In this document: piece after piece, positions 16,039-24,763 of the stretch | Numbering within the stretch: position 1 is the stretch's first letter | How the letters are laid out: every line of letters begins with the position of its first letter | NCBI GenBank assembly: GCA_919901855.1 | Contig: CAKKQC010000059.1 | Span: 1 to 33,634, forward strand | DNA: 33,634 nt | Direction of reading: 5' to 3' | Source: a bacterium | GTDB lineage: Bacteria; Oederibacteriota; CAKKQC01 | Notes under the pieces: model-generated | What the model was told of the DNA's origin: nothing | What the model saw: the letters and a program-made list of their open reading frames with translations, nothing else | Databases searched by the model: none | Translations under genes and position numbers: made by a program

Positions 16039-17466
16039 TTACTCGTCCTCCGGCATGAGCTCGTCGATCTCCGCCGGATTGTCGAACCGCGTATAGGCCC
16101 GGTTGAAGATCAGGCGGAACGTTCCCGTCGGGCCGTTCCGCTGTTTCGCCACGCACACGCGGGCCACGTAGGACTGCTGCGCCGGGGTCGGCTCCGACCC
16201 CTCGGGGCTGTCCTTCGGATCGCGGTAGATGAAGACGACGACGTCGGCGTCCTGCTCGATCGCGCCGCTCTCGCGCAGGTCCGACAGCCGCGGCTTGGAG
16301 ATGTCGCGCCGCTCGGGCGCCCGCGAGAGCTGGGAGAGCACCATGACCGGCACGTTCAGCTCCTTGGCCACGGACTTCATCGAGCGCGAGATGGCCGTGA
16401 TCTCCTGCTGGCGGCTCTCGGGCCGGCCCCCGCCCCCCTCGTTGCTGAAGTCCATGAGCTGAAGGTAGTCCACGATGATCAGGCCGTCGAACGCGCTCGT
16501 CTCGCCGAACACGCGCCGGGCCCGCGCCCGGACCTGGATGGGCATGAGCCACGAGGACTCGTCGATCCAGATGGGCAGGTCGTGCAGGACCGAGGCCGCG
16601 TGCATGAGCCGGGCGCGGTCCTCGGCGAAGAGCCGCCCCCGCCGCACGTCGTGGGAATCCACGCGGGCTTGGGAGCAGATCATGCGGCGGACGAGCGCGT
16701 GGGACGACATCTCGAGGCTGAACACGAGGACCGGGATCTTGCGGACGCGGGAGGCGTGCTCGGCTATGTTAAGGGCGAAGCTGGTCTTGCCCATGCCCGG
16801 GCGCGCCGCGACGACGATGAGCTCGCCCTTCTGGAGGCCGCTCGTGAGCTGGTCGAGCCAGTGGAACCCGGTCGGCAGCCCCGTCATCATGGCCTCTTCG
16901 CCGGCCGCCTGGTTCTGGATGTTCTCGACCTTCTCGATCTCGGAAACGATGAGCTTCTCGATGCGCTGGAGCCCGGCGTCGAGGCGTTCCTGCGCCAGCG
17001 TGTAGAGGTACTGCGAGGCCTGGTTCAGCAGCTCCTCCGGCCGGAGCTGGTCGCGCGCCGCCCGGTCGAAGATCTGGTATCCGACCTCCGAGAGCCGGCG
17101 CATCGTCGCCTTGTCCTTGACGATCGCGGCGTACTGCTCGATGTTCTCCGCGATCGCGATCTCGTCCACGAGCCCCGCCACGTAGGCCTGGCCGCCGGCG
17201 TTGTCGAGGCGCCCCGCCCGCTTCATCCGGTCGCACACGGTCACGAGGTCCACCTTCTCGCCCGCCTCGAAGAGCTCGCGGATGGCGCGGTAGATGTCCT
17301 GGTGGGCGGCGCGGTAGAAGTGGTCGACCTGGAGGGAGGAGGCGGCCTTGGCGATGGCCTCGCGGCTCGCCTCGGTGCCCTGGAGCATCGCGCTCAGGGC
17401 GGCGCGTTCGGCGCCGAGGTCTTGCGGGGGGACACGGGTTTCCTGTGTGGTGCGGGTGAAACCCAT
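16039..17466 (-). CDS. dnaB: Replicative DNA helicase DnaB
   Basis: 475 aa, full length. Hexameric helicase that unwinds DNA at the replication fork. The N-terminal primase-interacting domain (PQDLGAERAALSAMLQG, FYRAAHQDIYRAIRELFEAG) leads to a RecA-like motor domain with Walker A ARPGMGKTS, FSLEMSSHALVRRMICSQA, IIVDYLQLM, VMVLSQLSRAPERR and the SGAIEQDADVVVFIYRD box. No intein or insert. It lies 6 nt after rplI, in the common order rpsR-rplI-dnaB. Confidence 0.97.
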   Translation of the reverse strand: MGFTRTTQETRVPPQDLGAERAALSAMLQGTEASREAIAKAASSLQVDHFYRAAHQDIYRAIRELFEAGEKVDLVTVCDRMKRAGRLDNAGGQAYVAGLVDEIAIAENIEQYAAIVKDKATMRRLSEVGYQIFDRAARDQLRPEELLNQASQYLYTLAQERLDAGLQRIEKLIVSEIEKVENIQNQAAGEEAMMTGLPTGFHWLDQLTSGLQKGELIVVAARPGMGKTSFALNIAEHASRVRKIPVLVFSLEMSSHALVRRMICSQARVDSHDVRRGRLFAEDRARLMHAASVLHDLPIWIDESSWLMPIQVRARARRVFGETSAFDGLIIVDYLQLMDFSNEGGGGRPESRQQEITAISRSMKSVAKELNVPVMVLSQLSRAPERRDISKPRLSDLRESGAIEQDADVVVFIYRDPKDSPEGSEPTPAQQSYVARVCVAKQRNGPTGTFRLIFNRAYTRFDNPAEIDELMPEDE

Positions 17467-17472
17467 GACGCC

Positions 17473-17928
17473 CTAGACTCTCTCGCCCTCCCGCACGATC
17501 CAGACTTTGACCTGGGCCGTGATCTCGGGGGCGAGTTTGACCGGCACCGTGAAGACGCCGAGCGTCTTCAGGTGTTCCTCGAGCTGAACCTGGCGCCGCT
17601 CGACCGGGAAGCCCTGGGCCGCCAGCGCCTCCGCGACATCCGCGGCGGCCACCGACCCGAAGAGCTTCTCGTCCGGCCCCGCCTTGCGCGCGAGGGTGCA
17701 CGAGACGCCCGAGAGCTTGTCGGCGAGCGCCTTGAACTCCGCCATCCTCGCGTCGCGCTTCTTGGCCTCGGCGGCCTGCATCCGGGCCGCCTGCGCCTCG
17801 ACGCCCGGCGTCGCGGGAATCGCGAGCTTGCGCGGGAGGAGGAAATTCCGGGCGTAGCCCTCGGTGACCTGGAGGAGCTGGCCCCGAACCCCGAGATGTT
17901 CGACTTCCTTCAGCAGGAGGACGCGCAT
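17473..17928 (-). CDS. rplI: 50S ribosomal protein L9
   Basis: 151 aa. The N-terminal RNA-binding domain has the L9 signature (MRVLLLKEVEHLGVRGQLLQVTEGYARNFLLPRKLA, residues 1-36, with the GYARNFLLP core), followed by the long linker helix (QAARMQAAEAKKRDARMAEFKALADKL) and the C-terminal domain ending VKVWIVREGERV. It stabilises the L1-stalk base of the 50S subunit. ATG 17928, with purine-rich GGGAAGGGAAG upstream. Confidence 0.97.
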   Translation of the reverse strand: MRVLLLKEVEHLGVRGQLLQVTEGYARNFLLPRKLAIPATPGVEAQAARMQAAEAKKRDARMAEFKALADKLSGVSCTLARKAGPDEKLFGSVAAADVAEALAAQGFPVERRQVQLEEHLKTLGVFTVPVKLAPEITAQVKVWIVREGERV

Positions 17929-17947
17929 GATGGGCTTCCCTTCCCGC

Positions 17948-18220
17948 TCAGACGACCGAGTACGGAAGCAGGGCGGCGTGGCGCGCGCGGCGGATGCCGC
18001 GCGTCACCGCGCGCTGGTGACGAGCGCAATTGCCGCTCGTGCGGCGCGATACGATCCGGCCCCGCTCGCTCAGGAACCCCTTGAGCAGGCCGATGTCGCG
18101 GATGTCGACCGTTCCGATCTTGGCCGTGCAGAACCGGCAGACCTTCTTGCGGGGCGGACGGCGGTCGCGCCGGCCGTAGCCGCGTCCGCCCTCTTCCCGG
18201 CGTCCCCTGTCGTCAGGCAT
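17948..18220 (-). CDS. rpsR: 30S ribosomal protein S18 (zinc-ligand type)
   Basis: 90 aa from ATG 18220. It partners S6 on the 30S platform. The Arg/Gly-rich N-terminus is followed by KKVCRFCTAKIGTVDIRD, LLKGFLSERGRIVSRRTSGNCARHQR and the basic tail AVTRGIRRARHAALLPY. The Cys pair CRFC plus the later Cys and His in GNCARHQR are consistent with a metal-binding (C+) form of S18. The start leaves a 4-nt gap to the ssb stop; longer upstream readings run into ssb and are not credible. Confidence 0.96.
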   Translation of the reverse strand: MPDDRGRREEGGRGYGRRDRRPPRKKVCRFCTAKIGTVDIRDIGLLKGFLSERGRIVSRRTSGNCARHQRAVTRGIRRARHAALLPYSVV

Positions 18221-18224
18221 GATG

Positions 18225-18659
18225 TCAGGCCTCCTCTTCAAAACTCGGCATCGGCTCGTCGACGGGCTCCGCCCCGCCGCCAGCCGGTGGCACTTCGGCG
18301 GGCACCCCGCCCCCCGATGCGCCGCCCTCGCGCGGACCGATGAACTGCCAGCGATTCGCGATGATCTCGACGGCGCGCCGCTTGGCGCCGTCACGGCCCT
18401 CGAAATCGCGGACCCGCAGGCGCCCCTCGACCAGGACGGGACGCCCCTTCTTGAGGTACGTCGAGGCCGTCTCGGCCTGCTTCCCGAAGATCACGGCGTC
18501 GATGAAGAGCGTCTCTTCCTTCGGCTCCCCCGCCGACGTCTTGTACCGCTCCGAGGCCGCGAGCCGGAGCGTGCAGACGCCCTTGCCGCTCGGCAGGTAC
18601 CGGAGCTCGGGATCCCTGGTCAGGTTCCCGATCAGGATGATCTTGTTGAAACTGGCCAC
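18225..18659 (-). CDS. ssb: Single-stranded DNA-binding protein with atypical C-terminus
   Basis: 144 aa. The OB-fold occupies residues 1-110 (FNKIILIGNLTRDPELRYLPSG, FIDAVIFGKQAE, YLKKGRPVLVEGRL), then a Gly/Pro-rich linker. SSB coats single-stranded DNA and normally recruits repair and replication proteins through an acidic tail ending DDDIPF or similar. Here the protein ends DEPMPSFEEEA: acidic, but the Pro-Phe is replaced by Ser-Phe and four residues follow the Phe, so a terminal PF is absent. GTG 18659 start, 7 nt after rpsF. The position between rpsF and rpsR is classical. Confidence 0.95.
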   Translation of the reverse strand: MASFNKIILIGNLTRDPELRYLPSGKGVCTLRLAASERYKTSAGEPKEETLFIDAVIFGKQAETASTYLKKGRPVLVEGRLRVRDFEGRDGAKRRAVEIIANRWQFIGPREGGASGGGVPAEVPPAGGGAEPVDEPMPSFEEEA

Positions 18660-18666
18660 GGCCGCC

Positions 18667-19083
18667 TTACGCCGCGGGCGCCGGGGGTGTCACCGGCGTC
18701 GGAGCCGCGACCGGCGCAGGAGATCCGGCGTCCGCCGGAGCTCCACGCCCCGTCTGGGGCGCAGGCGCTCCCTGCGAGGGCATCAGCAGGGACGGATCCA
18801 GCCGGGTCGTCATGTAGCGGATCACGCCCTCGTGCATCCGCAGGACCTGCTCGACCGCGGGGACCGTCGTCACCGGCATGTACGTGGTGAGGAGCACGAA
18901 GTTCGCCTCCGTGCGGCCCTTCACGCGGAACGCCAGCCGGCGGACGCCGAGCTTCTCGATGGACCGGATCTCGCCCTTGGCATCGGTGATGACCGCGTGG
19001 AGGCGAGAGAGCAGCGCCTCCCCGTCAGCCGCGGCGACGGCCGGCTCGAACGCAACCAGGACTTCGTAATAGCGCTTTTCCAT
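18667..19083 (-). CDS. rpsF: 30S ribosomal protein S6
   Basis: 138 aa. The S6 fold covers residues 1-98: MEKRYYEVLVAFEP, GEIRSIEKLGVRRLAFRVKG, EANFVLLTTYMP and VLRMHEGVIRYMTTRLD. It binds S18 and the 16S platform. The last about 35 residues are an Ala/Pro/Thr-rich disordered tail (PAPVAAPTPVTPPAPAA). First gene of the long minus-strand operon. The ATG at 19083 lies only 8 nt after a -10-like TAATCT and no good Shine-Dalgarno is present, so the mRNA may be leaderless. I could not identify a convincing S6:S18 autoregulatory hairpin in the leader. Confidence 0.96.
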   Translation of the reverse strand: MEKRYYEVLVAFEPAVAAADGEALLSRLHAVITDAKGEIRSIEKLGVRRLAFRVKGRTEANFVLLTTYMPVTTVPAVEQVLRMHEGVIRYMTTRLDPSLLMPSQGAPAPQTGRGAPADAGSPAPVAAPTPVTPPAPAA

Positions 19084-19091
19084 GGCGGACT

Positions 19092-19121
19092 AGATTACCA
19101 CGCGCCTTTACCCATCGGCAA
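19092..19121 (-). promoter_or_regulatory. Candidate promoter of the rpsF operon
   Basis: On the minus strand TTGCCG (19116-19121) and TAATCT (19092-19097) are 18 bp apart; the -10 ends 8 nt before the rpsF ATG. Each hexamer matches consensus only partly (4 of 6 for the -10). The 19084-19208 spacer is otherwise GC-rich and also holds the promoter of the divergent glycosidase. Confidence 0.4.
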
Positions 19122-19194
19122 CCTCACCCCGGCGCTCCCGGAACCCCGGCCGGAATGCCGTGCTGGCCGTCTTCCCCGCCTCCCCCGGCGCCCG

Positions 19195-19200
19195 TATGAT
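19195..19200 (+). promoter_or_regulatory. -10 element upstream of the GH2 gene
   Basis: TATGAT, 5 of 6 to consensus, 8 nt before ATG 19209. The region 17 bp upstream reads TTCCCC, a poor -35. Transcription from it would start close to 19208, giving either a leaderless mRNA at 19209 or a 33-nt leader for ATG 19242. Confidence 0.4.
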
Positions 19201-19208
19201 GGCACCGT

Positions 19209-21623
19209 ATGGTAGCCCCACGCACGAAAGGACGGGTCCCCATGAGCATCCTGTCGGCCATCCTGGGTCTTGCCGGCCTTGTCCCACCCGCCACGGCAAC
19301 CCCGCGGACCTCGATCGACTTCGACCCCGGATGGAAGTTCCTGCCGGGCGACGCCCCCCAAGCCTCCGGGGCCGGGTTCGACGATGCGGGCTGGCGGACG
19401 CTCGACCTCCCCCACGACTGGAGCATCGAACTCCCCCGCCTGCCCGACGCGCCCTGCGGCCGCGACGGCGGGTACACCCGGAACGGCACCGGCTGGTACC
19501 GGAAGACCTTCCGAGCTCCCGCCGAATGGCGGGGCCGGCGGATTGCGGTCGAGTTCGACGGCGTCTACATGAACTCCGAAGTCTGGTGCAACGGCCGCCG
19601 GCTCGGAGACCGGCCGTTCGGTTACTCGAGTTTCCGGTACGACCTCACGTCCGCCCTCCGGTTCGGCGGAGAGCCGAACGTGCTCGCGGTCCGGGTGGAC
19701 AACTCCCGGCAGACAAACAGCCGCTGGTATTCGGGCTCCGGCATCTACCGCCACGTCCGGCTCGTCGTGACCGATGCCGTTCACGTGATCCCCTGGGGAG
19801 TATTCGTTACCACACCCGAGGTGTCGGCCGACGGGGCCGTCGTGCGCGTGCACGCGGCGATCGAGAACGGAACCCCGGACGCCGCGAAGGTCGCGGTCCG
19901 CACGGCCCTGCTCGATCCCGCCGGCAAGCCCGTGGGTTCCCGCCAGATCGCGCTCGAGATCGAGGCGGGCCGTCCGGGCGAGGTGACCGCCGAGATCCGG
20001 ATCGGCGCACCGCAGCGCTGGTCTCCCGCCACTCCGGCGCTCTACACGGCGCGGACCGAGGTGCTTTCCGGCGGCACGCCCGTCGACGCGGTCGAGACCC
20101 CGTTCGGGATCCGATCCCTGCACTTCGACGCCAGGACCGGGTTCTCGCTCAACGGCGTCTCGATGAAACTCCGGGGCACGTGCGTCCACCATGACAACGG
20201 ACCATTGGGCGCCGCCTCGTTCGATCGCGCGGAGGAGCGCAAGGTCGAGATCCTCAAGGCCTCGGGGTACAACGCCATCCGGACGAGCCACAACCCGCCC
20301 GCCCCGGGCCTCCTCGCGGCGTGCGACCGGCTCGGGATGCTCGTCATCGACGAGGCATTCGACTGCTGGAAGAAGGGCAAGCGCCCGCACGACTACCACG
20401 AGGCGTTCGACGAATGGTGGCAGCGCGACCTCGATGCCATGGTCCTTCGCGACCGGAACCACCCGTGCGTGATCATGTGGTCCATCGGCAACGAGCTGGA
20501 GGAGCGCGCGGAACCCGAGGGGGCGAGGATCGCGAAGGAGCTGGCCAACTACGTCCGCGCCCTGGACCCCACGCGCCCGGTCACGGCCGGCATCAACGGC
20601 GTCGATCCCTGGCGGGGCACCGATGGCGTCTTCGCCGCCCTCGACGTCGGCGGGTACAACTACCAGCGCTGGAACTACCGGCCCGACCACGACCGGTTTC
20701 CGGACCGGGTCATGGTCGCAACCGAGTCCAATCCTCCCGAGGCGTTCGAGTACTGGATGGAGGTCCTCGACCTGCCGTGGGTGATCGGGGATTTCGTATG
20801 GACCGGGTGGGACTACCTCGGCGAGGCCTCGATCGGTTACGCGCGGTGGGAAGGCGACGGCCGGCCCGCCCCCAACACGTTCCCGTGGAATCACGCGAAC
20901 TGCGGCGATATCGACCTCTGCGGATTCAAGCGGCCGCCCTCGTACTACCGCGACGTCCTCTGGGGTGTCGGCTCGAAGGTCTGGATCGCGGTCCACGCGC
21001 CGATGCCGGCCGGAGCGAAAGAGGAAGTGAGCTGGTGGGGCTGGCCCGACGTGCGCGGAAGCTGGACCTGGCCCGGGCATGAGGGAGAGCCGATGAAGGT
21101 CGAGGTCTACTCCGGCTGCGAGCGGATCGAGCTGAGTCTCAACGGAAAGTCGCTCGGGTCACAGCCCACATCCCGAGCCAGCCGGTTCACGGCCACGTTC
21201 ACAGTGCCGTATGCGCCCGGCACCCTCAAGGCCGTGGGGTTCCTCGCCGACAAGCCCGTGGCCGAGTGGCAGTGGAAGACCACGGGCGCGCCCGCCGCTA
21301 TCCGGCTCACGCCAGACCGGAAGGCGATCAGGGCCGACCGCGAGGATCTGTCCTTCGTGACCGTCGAGGTCACGGACGCCGAGGGGCTACTCCAGCCGAA
21401 CGCCGACCACGAGATCCGGTTAATGGTGGAAGGGGAAGGTACGATCGCGGCCGTCGGGAGCGGCTGTCCATACAGCGCCGAGCCCTATGTCGGCGACCGC
21501 CGCAAAGTATGGCAGGGCCGGTGCCTTGTCATCGTGAAGTCCACGGGAAGGCCGGGCGCCATCCGCCTCACCGCCGAGGCCAATGGCCTCACTTCCGCCG
21601 ACGCAATCCTCCGCGCGGAGTAG
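19209..21623 (+). CDS. Secreted glycoside hydrolase family 2 (beta-galactosidase-type)
   Basis: 804 aa. Order: signal peptide; GH2 sugar-binding domain (about 35-180; DLPHDWSIELP, GWYRKTF, RIAVEFDGVYMNSEVWCNG); Ig-like domain (about 190-285); TIM barrel (about 290-575); then a DUF4982-like region and C-terminal Ig-like domain ending ADAILRAE. Catalytic residues: acid/base Glu429 in SIGNELEE and nucleophile Glu506 in VATESNPPEAF; the RTSHNPP motif is also present. Likely cleaves beta-galactosides or related glycosides in the periplasm or outside. ATG 19209 gives the signal peptide a basic n-region; ATG 19242 has an AAAGGA ribosome site but no basic residue. Exact substrate cannot be read from sequence. 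Confidence 0.9.
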   Translation: MVAPRTKGRVPMSILSAILGLAGLVPPATATPRTSIDFDPGWKFLPGDAPQASGAGFDDAGWRTLDLPHDWSIELPRLPDAPCGRDGGYTRNGTGWYRKTFRAPAEWRGRRIAVEFDGVYMNSEVWCNGRRLGDRPFGYSSFRYDLTSALRFGGEPNVLAVRVDNSRQTNSRWYSGSGIYRHVRLVVTDAVHVIPWGVFVTTPEVSADGAVVRVHAAIENGTPDAAKVAVRTALLDPAGKPVGSRQIALEIEAGRPGEVTAEIRIGAPQRWSPATPALYTARTEVLSGGTPVDAVETPFGIRSLHFDARTGFSLNGVSMKLRGTCVHHDNGPLGAASFDRAEERKVEILKASGYNAIRTSHNPPAPGLLAACDRLGMLVIDEAFDCWKKGKRPHDYHEAFDEWWQRDLDAMVLRDRNHPCVIMWSIGNELEERAEPEGARIAKELANYVRALDPTRPVTAGINGVDPWRGTDGVFAALDVGGYNYQRWNYRPDHDRFPDRVMVATESNPPEAFEYWMEVLDLPWVIGDFVWTGWDYLGEASIGYARWEGDGRPAPNTFPWNHANCGDIDLCGFKRPPSYYRDVLWGVGSKVWIAVHAPMPAGAKEEVSWWGWPDVRGSWTWPGHEGEPMKVEVYSGCERIELSLNGKSLGSQPTSRASRFTATFTVPYAPGTLKAVGFLADKPVAEWQWKTTGAPAAIRLTPDRKAIRADREDLSFVTVEVTDAEGLLQPNADHEIRLMVEGEGTIAAVGSGCPYSAEPYVGDRRKVWQGRCLVIVKSTGRPGAIRLTAEANGLTSADAILRAE

Positions 21624-21629
21624 AACCCC

Positions 21630-23402
21630 GTGCTGACCTACAAGGACTACCTCAGCCCCGAGCACGTGAAGCCGCGGGCGACGCTGTACGACATGCTCCG
21701 GACCACGTGCGAGCAGTACCACCACAAGGCCGCGTTCCAGATGCGCGAGAACGAGGACCGGTACCGGCAGGTCACCTACGGCCAGCTCTGGGACCGCACG
21801 GAGGCCCTGGCGGAGTACCTGCTATCGCTGGGAATCGAGGCCCGGGACAAGGTCGCGATCGAGAGCGAGAACCGGCCCGAGTGGGGGCTCGCCTATTTCG
21901 CGATCATGAAGACCAAGGCCACGATCGTGCCCATCGATGCCCAGCTTCCATTCACTGACGTGGACTTCATCCTCGACCACTCGGAGACGAGCGTGCTCTT
22001 CGTCTCCCGGGGCATCTGGGAGAAGGTCTGGAAGACGACCCTGGCGACGCACCCGCGGATCGAACACGTCATCGTCTTCGACCCCGTGGAGACGTCCGAC
22101 CCCCGGGTCCGCCTCCTCGACCATTGCATCGAGGAGGGCGCGAAACTCACCGCCAAACTCCCGCAGGCCTTCGCCCCCAATGACCACCACGTGATCCTGT
22201 ACACCTCCGGCACGACGGGGAACCCCAAGGCCGTCATGCTCTCCCACGGCAACCTCGCCTCCAACGTCTACGCCATCCACCGCATCATCCACTTCGACGA
22301 CCGCGACAGCTTCGTCTCCGTGCTCCCCGTCCACCACGTCTTCGAATGCACGGTCGGCCTGCTCGCCGCCGTCGCCGTCGGCGCCACGGTCACGTACGCC
22401 GAGAGCCTGAAGTCGTCGAGCCTGCTCGCGAACATGCGCGAGACGCGCGCGACCCTGATCCTGGGCGTCCCCCTCCTCTTCGAGAAGCTTTACTACGGCA
22501 TCCTGCGCGCGGTCGAGAAACGCCCGATCCATCACCGATTCGTGTTCTGGACCCTGCTCTGGGCGGTCCGGATCGGGCGCATCTTCGGGATCGAGGCGGG
22601 CGGCCTCGTATTCCGAGGCCTGCGCGGGAAGGCCGGGCTCGGGACCATTAGGCTCGCCATCAGCGGCGGCGGTCCGCTCCCGTACGTGACCGCGCGGGGG
22701 TTCCGCGAACTAGGAATCCGGCTGATCCAGGGCTACGGACTCTCGGAGACTTCGCCCGTCCTCACCGCCGGCACGGAGCGCCACGACAACGTCCGGTCGG
22801 TGGGACTCCCGCTGCCGGGCGTCGAGTTGCGGATCGTCGACCCCTCGCCTCTGGGCGAGGGGGAGATCGCGTGCCGCGGGCCGATGGTCATGCAGGGCTA
22901 CTACCGCAACCCCGAGGCCACGGCCGCCGTCATGCAGGACGGGTGGCTACTGACCGGCGACGCCGGGTACCTCGACGGCAAGGGGTTCCTGCACATCACG
23001 GGCCGGCTCAAGAACGTGATCGTCACCCACGGCGGCAAGAACGTGTACCCCGAGGAGCTCGAGGAGAAGCTCGACGCCTCGCCGTTCATCAAGGAAAGCC
23101 TCGTCTACGGCGAGCCCGAGTCCGAGGACATCCGGGGCGAGAAGGTGGCGGCGATCATCGTGCCCGACTACGAGCTCATCCGCGAGAACTGGGACGAGAT
23201 GCCGCACGCCCGGGTCCACCGGGAGCCCACGGACCAGGCGATCGCGGAGGAGGTGGATCGGGCCATCCACGGCCTCAACCACCACCTGCCGGCATACAAG
23301 CGGATCACGGGCTGGGCGATCCACCGCGAGGAGCTGGCCAAGACCTCGACGCGGAAGATCAAGCGGTTCCTCTACAAGGCCGGGCGGACGCCCGACAGGT
23401 AG
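21630..23402 (+). CDS. AMP-forming long-chain acyl-CoA synthetase-type ligase
   Basis: 590 aa. Activates a carboxylic acid with ATP to an acyl-AMP, then usually transfers it to CoA. ANL-superfamily motifs: P-loop YTSGTTGNPKAVMLSHGN, A5 motif GYGLSETSP, TGDAGYLDGKGFLHITGRLKNVIVTHGGKN (22959-23043, with the hinge Asp/Lys region) and the C-terminal lysine region KTSTRKIKRFLY. The length and a membrane-tending hydrophobic segment (about 300-330, FVFWTLLWAVRIGRIFGIEAGG) fit long-chain fatty acyl-CoA ligases. GTG 21630 start, GGAG 10 nt upstream, 6 nt after the glycosidase stop. It ends directly against the convergent exchanger gene. Confidence 0.92.
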   Translation: MLTYKDYLSPEHVKPRATLYDMLRTTCEQYHHKAAFQMRENEDRYRQVTYGQLWDRTEALAEYLLSLGIEARDKVAIESENRPEWGLAYFAIMKTKATIVPIDAQLPFTDVDFILDHSETSVLFVSRGIWEKVWKTTLATHPRIEHVIVFDPVETSDPRVRLLDHCIEEGAKLTAKLPQAFAPNDHHVILYTSGTTGNPKAVMLSHGNLASNVYAIHRIIHFDDRDSFVSVLPVHHVFECTVGLLAAVAVGATVTYAESLKSSSLLANMRETRATLILGVPLLFEKLYYGILRAVEKRPIHHRFVFWTLLWAVRIGRIFGIEAGGLVFRGLRGKAGLGTIRLAISGGGPLPYVTARGFRELGIRLIQGYGLSETSPVLTAGTERHDNVRSVGLPLPGVELRIVDPSPLGEGEIACRGPMVMQGYYRNPEATAAVMQDGWLLTGDAGYLDGKGFLHITGRLKNVIVTHGGKNVYPEELEEKLDASPFIKESLVYGEPESEDIRGEKVAAIIVPDYELIRENWDEMPHARVHREPTDQAIAEEVDRAIHGLNHHLPAYKRITGWAIHREELAKTSTRKIKRFLYKAGRTPDR

Positions 23403-24635
23403 CTAATGGTAGCGGATGCGTCCGATCCGCTTCCCCGGGCGGACCACGGCGTCCACGATGGCGGGAAGGCTGCGGCGATGCCGCCACAGGAGCACGACGG
23501 CCAGGGCGAGATACACCCAGGACAGGACGACTCGCCCCTCCGTACCGGGGAGCGCGAACTGGACAAGGAAGAGGACGAGCAGGGCGAGGGCCTCGCCGAA
23601 CCCGAAGTGCAGGTGGGCGAGAACGGCAAATCCGAGCACGGTCTGGGACGCCGTCAGGAAGACTTCCTCGACCTGGCGAGCGTCGAGCTCGAGCCCCGAG
23701 GCCGGGCCGCCGCCCGCAACGTAGGCGAGCGGCAGGCTTCCGATCAGGAGCGTCCACTGGTTCACCTTGGACGACAGCAGGATGCCGATGGCATGCCCAC
23801 CCCTGAGCCGGGCGGCAAGGATGATCGCGACGATGAATTCGGGGGCCTCGGAGGCGAGCGGCGCGAGCCATTGGACGAGGAGGAACTCGTCGATGTGCAG
23901 GATCTTCCCCGCCTCGATGAGCGACTCCGCGAACGGTTCAGCGGACACGAGGATGAAGATGGCCGCAAGCACGAAGAGCGAGGTCACGACGGCGCGGCGC
24001 ATCCGCGTCGGCAGGGCGCCCAGCAGGGCAGCCGTCCCCACGAGCTCAGGTTCGTGCTGGGGCTCCCGGGTCACCCGCCAGATGTAGGCAGCGAAGATGC
24101 CGAGCAGGACCGCGGCGTCCCAGACCGTGATCCGCCGCATCAGGGGGATGATGAAGCACCAGACGGAGGCGAGGCCGAGGAAGGCGAGCTCGATGCGGGC
24201 CTTGCCTTCGAGGTGGATCGCGCTCACGGGATGGCCCGCGCGGCGCGAGTAGAAGAAGTAGACGAGGGCCGCCACCGGCCAGCCGAACCCGAGCAGGAGC
24301 CGGTTGCTCCCGGTCATGTTCGCGGCCGCGTACTGCGTGTAGGTGGGATTGCCGCCGGCCGCCCAGGCGAAGTAGAGGTCGACAGCGTACTCGGGCATGA
24401 CCGCGATCAGAGCCAGGAGGGCCACGGCGAGGCTGGAGGAGATGTCCTTCTCGGCGGCCTCCGCGGCCCACACGAGCAGGAAGGCGGCGGCGCAGACGGC
24501 GCCGCCGAAGATCAGGACCGACGGAAGGGGGCCGGGGTCGTACCCCGCGAAGCGCAGGGCCAGGGCGGGTACGGCGAACGCCATCGCCAGCCCGAGATAG
24601 CCAAACCAGTGTCCCTTCGGTTTCGTCCGCTCCAT
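23403..24635 (-). CDS. CaCA-superfamily cation exchanger (Ca2+/Na+ or H+ antiporter-like)
   Basis: About 410 aa with some ten hydrophobic helices. Two inverted alpha repeats are recognisable: ALIAVMPEYAVDLYFAWAAG with NMTGSNRLLLGFGWP in the first half and PLASEAPEFIVAIILAARLR with AIGILLSSKVNQWTLLIGS in the second. The PE dipeptides correspond to the ion-binding Glu of GTSLPE/ATSLPE motifs in NCX and CAX exchangers, though the flanking residues differ. It probably moves Ca2+ or another cation out of the cytoplasm. ATG 24635 is chosen for its GGAGGGA 5 nt upstream; in-frame ATGs at 24638, 24647 and 24671 are alternatives. It converges with the ligase with no spacer. Confidence 0.85.
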   Translation of the reverse strand: MERTKPKGHWFGYLGLAMAFAVPALALRFAGYDPGPLPSVLIFGGAVCAAAFLLVWAAEAAEKDISSSLAVALLALIAVMPEYAVDLYFAWAAGGNPTYTQYAAANMTGSNRLLLGFGWPVAALVYFFYSRRAGHPVSAIHLEGKARIELAFLGLASVWCFIIPLMRRITVWDAAVLLGIFAAYIWRVTREPQHEPELVGTAALLGALPTRMRRAVVTSLFVLAAIFILVSAEPFAESLIEAGKILHIDEFLLVQWLAPLASEAPEFIVAIILAARLRGGHAIGILLSSKVNQWTLLIGSLPLAYVAGGGPASGLELDARQVEEVFLTASQTVLGFAVLAHLHFGFGEALALLVLFLVQFALPGTEGRVVLSWVYLALAVVLLWRHRRSLPAIVDAVVRPGKRIGRIRYH

Positions 24636-24714
24636 CATTCCCTCCATCGCCCGGTGTAGTGGAATCCGCATCCTAGCACACGGCGGAAGGCTGGAGGGTG
24701 GGCCGGGGGAGGGA

Positions 24715-24729
24715 CCCCGCCCTGCGGGG
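24715..24729 (-). terminator. Terminator-like hairpin after clpB
   Basis: CCCCGC (24715-24720), loop CCT, GCGGGG (24724-24729): a perfect 6-bp GC stem about 35 nt beyond the clpB stop, in a G/C-rich spacer (24672-24763) between clpB and the exchanger gene. There is no T-tract, so termination is a guess. Confidence 0.3.
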
Positions 24730-24763
24730 ATCCGGCGTCCGCGGGAACCCCGGGGGCCCGAGC

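Noticed and set aside
19084-19208. S6:S18 autoregulatory leader in front of rpsF
   Set aside because: A CCG followed by GGGTAAAGG is present, but I could not build the bulged hairpin, and the promoter seems to lie within this stretch.
19095-21080. 661-codon minus-strand frame opposite the GH2 gene
   Set aside because: GH2 domain order and catalytic residues are on the plus strand; the antisense protein shows no family features.
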